From Treponema sp. UBA1226 (GTDB lineage Bacteria > Spirochaetota > Spirochaetia > Treponematales > Treponemataceae), in NCBI GenBank assembly GCA_002309195.1, contig DBWY01000004.1, positions 153,598 to 171,354 of the forward strand: 17,757 nucleotides of DNA, in the 5' to 3' direction. Positions 15,233 to 17,757 of this stretch are shown one piece after another. The notes beneath the pieces are model-generated. The model was not told where the DNA came from, ran no database searches, and saw only the letters and a list, made by a program, of their open reading frames with translations. The position numbers and the translations under genes are program-made. The first letter of the stretch is position 1. Each line of letters opens with the position of its first letter.

Positions 15233-16634
15233 TCTCTGCTATTTCCTGTTCCATCTCTGCTTCTTCTATTGCAGAAACAGCATCGTATTCCTCTTCTGGA
15301 ATTTTTATACCAGAAAGCTCTGACAGTTTTTGAATCGAATCATTCATCGTACAGTGATCCGTTTTTTTCTGCATGAGGAATTTTTCTATTTCTTCATGCA
15401 TATCAATTGCCTTATCAATTTCTGGTGAAGTTCCTTTTTGATATGCACCTGTCGTAATCATAAGTTCATTCTGATCATAGATTGCAACAAGTCTGCTTAT
15501 CTCACTTGCAGCATCAATAAAAACAGGGCCGTTAACTTTATCAAAACGACGGCTTACACTCATCGGAACATCAATTGCCGGATAATGTTTTCTATCTGCA
15601 AGTTTTCTGTTTAAGATGATGTGCCCGTCAATCGTACCGCGAACATTATCTGTAATCGGTTCGTTAAAATCATCCCCGTCAACTTTTACCGTATAAAATG
15701 CAGTAATCGAACCTTTTTCGTTTGTACCTGTTCTTTCCATAAGTTTCGGAATCAAATCAAATACGCTTGGTGGATATCCTTTAAGTGCAGGAGGTTCTCC
15801 GTTTGCAAGTCCTATTTCTCTCTGCGCCTGTGCAAATCGTGTAACAGAGTCAAACATCATCATTACATCTTTGCCCTGGTCACGAAAATATTCTGCAATC
15901 GCAGTTGCAACATAAGAAGCTCTTAAACGCGAAATTGCAGGTTCATCACTCGTTGCAATTACAACAACACTTTTCTTTAAGCCTTCTTCGCCCAGATCTT
16001 CGCTAACAAAGTCCATAAGCTCACGACCTCGTTCTCCGATAAGTGCAATTACATTTATATCTGCATTTGTATTTTTTGCAATTGTAGCAAGAAGAGTTGT
16101 CTTACCTACACCGGTTCCGGCAAAGATACCCATTCTCTGTCCTTTACCTACGGTTAAAAGAGTATCGATTGCACGAACACCTGTCGAAATACGATCTACA
16201 ATCGGACGACGGTTCATTGGAGAAGGCGGATCTGCGATGACTGGATAATATGTATCGCAGGCGATATCACCTTTTCCGTCGATAGGACTTCCTACAGCGT
16301 TTACAATTCTTCCTAAAAGTTTTTTTCCTACAGGAACGTGTAAAGTTGAACCGGATGCAATAACGTCACATCCTACTTCGATTCCGCGTGTATCACCAAA
16401 AGGAGAAAGATGAACTTCTGTATCTTTTACACCAACAACTTCTGCCTTAACGCTTGTATTTAAACTCGGAATTTTTATCGTACAGATTTCGCCGACAACA
16501 CATCGTGGTCCCTGGCTTATAACTTCAAGCCCGATGACAGAAGTAACTTTACCGATGTATAAAATTGTCGGAGTTTTTTCTACGCGGTCAATATATTTGT
16601 GTAAGTCAAAAGCTACATTATATGAAGATTTCAT
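15219..16634 (-). CDS. fliI: Flagellum-specific ATPase FliI
   Basis: A 471-residue ATPase related to the F1 beta subunit. It forms a hexamer at the cytoplasmic face of the flagellar export gate and helps load and unfold export substrates. The N-terminal beta-barrel (about 20-95) is followed by Walker A AGTGVGKTTLL (GTGVGKTT at 173-180), GERGRELMDF, Walker B VMMMFDSVTR, and the type III ATPase signature REIGLANGEPPALKGYPPSVF. The C-terminal helical domain is complete and ends in an acidic EEAEMEQEIAENE tail. The ATG is preceded by GGTGGG. fliH ends 31 bp upstream and fliJ overlaps its end. FliH would hold it as an inactive complex, and FliJ joins the ring. Confidence 0.97.
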   Translation of the reverse strand: MKSSYNVAFDLHKYIDRVEKTPTILYIGKVTSVIGLEVISQGPRCVVGEICTIKIPSLNTSVKAEVVGVKDTEVHLSPFGDTRGIEVGCDVIASGSTLHVPVGKKLLGRIVNAVGSPIDGKGDIACDTYYPVIADPPSPMNRRPIVDRISTGVRAIDTLLTVGKGQRMGIFAGTGVGKTTLLATIAKNTNADINVIALIGERGRELMDFVSEDLGEEGLKKSVVVIATSDEPAISRLRASYVATAIAEYFRDQGKDVMMMFDSVTRFAQAQREIGLANGEPPALKGYPPSVFDLIPKLMERTGTNEKGSITAFYTVKVDGDDFNEPITDNVRGTIDGHIILNRKLADRKHYPAIDVPMSVSRRFDKVNGPVFIDAASEISRLVAIYDQNELMITTGAYQKGTSPEIDKAIDMHEEIEKFLMQKKTDHCTMNDSIQKLSELSGIKIPEEEYDAVSAIEEAEMEQEIAENEAV

Positions 16635-16665
16635 TTTCCCACCCTATCTAAAATCTTGCTATATC

Positions 16666-17592
16666 TTATGTAGTCGGAATATCTGATTTTGCAACTGTCT
16701 TAACAGGAGATATTTCAAGAATCTTCTGTTCAAGTTCTGTAAGCTGACTCGAAATACGTGCATCAATTGCACCAAAGTCTGTCTCTACAATACAGCCGCC
16801 TTTTTCTACAGTAGTATCTTCCATTACTGTAATTCCCTTTACAGCTTCTACTCTTTCTATAAAATCGTGAATATGATCTGTAGTAAGTTTTACATCTGCA
16901 AGGTTTACACGAATTGTAACATCTCCGCGGCCTTTTACTTTCTTAAGAGCCTGGAGAACGTTATTCATAATTACAGTCTTCTGGTTTTCAGAAATAATTT
17001 TTACAACCTTTCGTGCGATAAGTACGACGAGTTCAACAATCTGATATTCTGTTTCGTTTAAGATTTCTTCTCGTCGCGCCATTACAGCATCAAGAACATT
17101 GTGCATTCTTTCGATAAGACGCTGCGCTTCTTTATTTCCTTCCTGATAACCAGCTTCATAGCCTGTATCATATCCTTCTTTTTTAGAAGCATTTATAATC
17201 TTATCACGTTCTGCCTGAGCTTCAGCGATAATCTGTTCTGCCTGAGCCTGTGCATCTTTTACAATCTGCGCAGCGTTTGTTTCTGCCTGTGTTTTTATAA
17301 TCTGAGCCTGATCTGTCTGGCGCTTAACTTCGGCAAAGGCCGCTTCTTCTGCTTTCTTTACGATTTCGTCTGCAGCAGCCTGCGCTTTAGAAAGCATTCC
17401 CTGTTTTTCGATTTCGAAATTCTTTTTATATTCTTCTGCTTCACGACGAAGATCATCTGCAGTAGGTCCTGTGTACTCAGGTTCTTCTTCTACAACCTCT
17501 TCGACAACAGGTGCATAATCATGCAGGAGCTTTAACTGAAACTTTTCTTCTTTTGTCTTTATTTCATTCTGACGAAATACAGTTTTTGCCAT
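16666..17592 (-). CDS. fliH: Flagellar assembly protein FliH
   Basis: A 308-residue regulator and peripheral stalk of the export ATPase FliI, in the cytoplasm. The N-terminal part is acidic ([12 protein letters not shown]), followed by a long coiled coil rich in Ala, Gln and Glu (about 45-135), probably duplicated in a heptad-like [18 protein letters not shown] run. The FliH hallmark GxxxG repeat is present: G140, G144, G148 and G152 in the segment [14 protein letters not shown]. The C-terminal domain (about 165-300), with [16 protein letters not shown] and [20 protein letters not shown], is the FliI-binding/V-ATPase E-like domain. It starts 24 bp after fliG, with AGGATAGG as ribosome-binding site, and is followed by fliI. 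Confidence 0.95.
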   Translation of the reverse strand: MAKTVFRQNEIKTKEEKFQLKLLHDYAPVVEEVVEEEPEYTGPTADDLRREAEEYKKNFEIEKQGMLSKAQAAADEIVKKAEEAAFAEVKRQTDQAQIIKTQAETNAAQIVKDAQAQAEQIIAEAQAERDKIINASKKEGYDTGYEAGYQEGNKEAQRLIERMHNVLDAVMARREEILNETEYQIVELVVLIARKVVKIISENQKTVIMNNVLQALKKVKGRGDVTIRVNLADVKLTTDHIHDFIERVEAVKGITVMEDTTVEKGGCIVETDFGAIDARISSQLTELEQKILEISPVKTVAKSDIPTT

Positions 17593-17616
17593 TTTCCTAT
17601 CCTACTTAAATTAACA

Positions 17617-17757
17617 TCATGTAACAAGCTCGTCTTCTCCAGAGCGGGCAATAACGATATCTCCCTTCTCTTCGAGACGTCTGATTGTAGATACGATTTT
17701 CTGCTGGGCTTCTTCTACGTCCTTCAAACGTACAGGTCCCATAAATTCCATATCTTC
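17617..17757 (-). CDS. fliG: Flagellar motor switch protein FliG, C-terminal end
   Basis: Only the last 46 residues are present; the gene continues past the right edge. The segment MEFMGPVRLKDVEEAQQK and the end GDIVIARSGEDELV are highly characteristic of the FliG C-terminal torque domain, which meets MotA and decides rotation direction. It lies directly upstream of fliH, the same arrangement as the fliG-2 copy of T. pallidum (from memory). Whether this is fliG1 or fliG2 cannot be decided from this end, but the neighbourhood favours fliG2. Confidence 0.93.
   Translation of the reverse strand, partial: EDMEFMGPVRLKDVEEAQQKIVSTIRRLEEKGDIVIARSGEDELVT

Noticed and set aside
17101..17535. A 144-codon plus-strand frame antisense to fliH
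   Set aside because: It mirrors the repetitive Ala/Gln/Glu coiled coil of FliH, giving a Cys/Phe/Ser/Leu-rich pseudo-membrane protein; no start signals.
1..17757. CRISPR arrays, tRNA or rRNA genes, insertion sequences, prophage, toxin-antitoxin or defence genes
   Set aside because: No repeated spacers, cloverleaf, transposase, integrase or paired toxin-like frames were seen on either strand; the region is ordinary core genome.

Overview
The window looks like chromosomal DNA of a free-living or gut/rumen Treponema (Spirochaetes). The basis is a FliG-FliH-FliI-FliJ flagellar export block in the usual treponemal order, lipoproteins with relaxed spirochaetal lipoboxes, an LptD-like outer-membrane protein beside uvrA (as I recall, the same pair exists in T. 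pallidum as TP0514/TP0515), and a TGS-domain/uridine-kinase fusion typical of treponemes. A cytoplasmic beta-glucosidase-type enzyme and an MsmK/UgpC-type sugar-import ATPase point to a carbohydrate-using commensal rather than T. pallidum itself. The species cannot be named from the sequence alone.

Layout. (1) Positions 1-4170 form a carbohydrate region: the 5' part of a sugar ABC-transporter ATPase (minus), an AraC-type regulator (minus), and, divergent from it, a glycoside hydrolase family 3 enzyme (plus) whose two catalytic domains are in reversed order. (2) Positions 4154-11119 form a minus-strand operon uvrA -> lptD-like -> DUF4197 lipoprotein. Its last gene overlaps the end of the GH3 gene tail to tail by 17 bp. 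(3) 11220-11789 is a small membrane-anchored DUF2007-like protein (minus). Back to back with it is a plus-strand group: cytidine deaminase, an eight-cysteine zinc-ribbon protein and a small lipoprotein with an Ada-like metal motif. The TGS-uridine kinase fusion follows from its own promoter, so the pyrimidine-salvage enzymes are near neighbours. (4) A strong hairpin terminator at 14709-14750, able to act in both directions, separates this group from the convergent flagellar operon (fliG, fliH, fliI, fliJ; 17757 down to 14795, fliG partial).

Genes appear to start translation in two ways. Most have a clear Shine-Dalgarno sequence. Three genes (cdd, the nucleoside kinase and uvrA) have none, and instead carry a perfect TATAAT only 6-8 nt before the ATG, so their mRNAs are probably leaderless. 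I found no rRNA, tRNA, CRISPR array, insertion sequence or phage gene, and no gene-free stretch longer than about 150 bp. Nothing here clearly forms a wholly new system. The most interesting leads are the leaderless promoters, the LptD/DUF4197-lipoprotein pairing, the permuted GH3 and the large inverted repeat upstream of uvrA.
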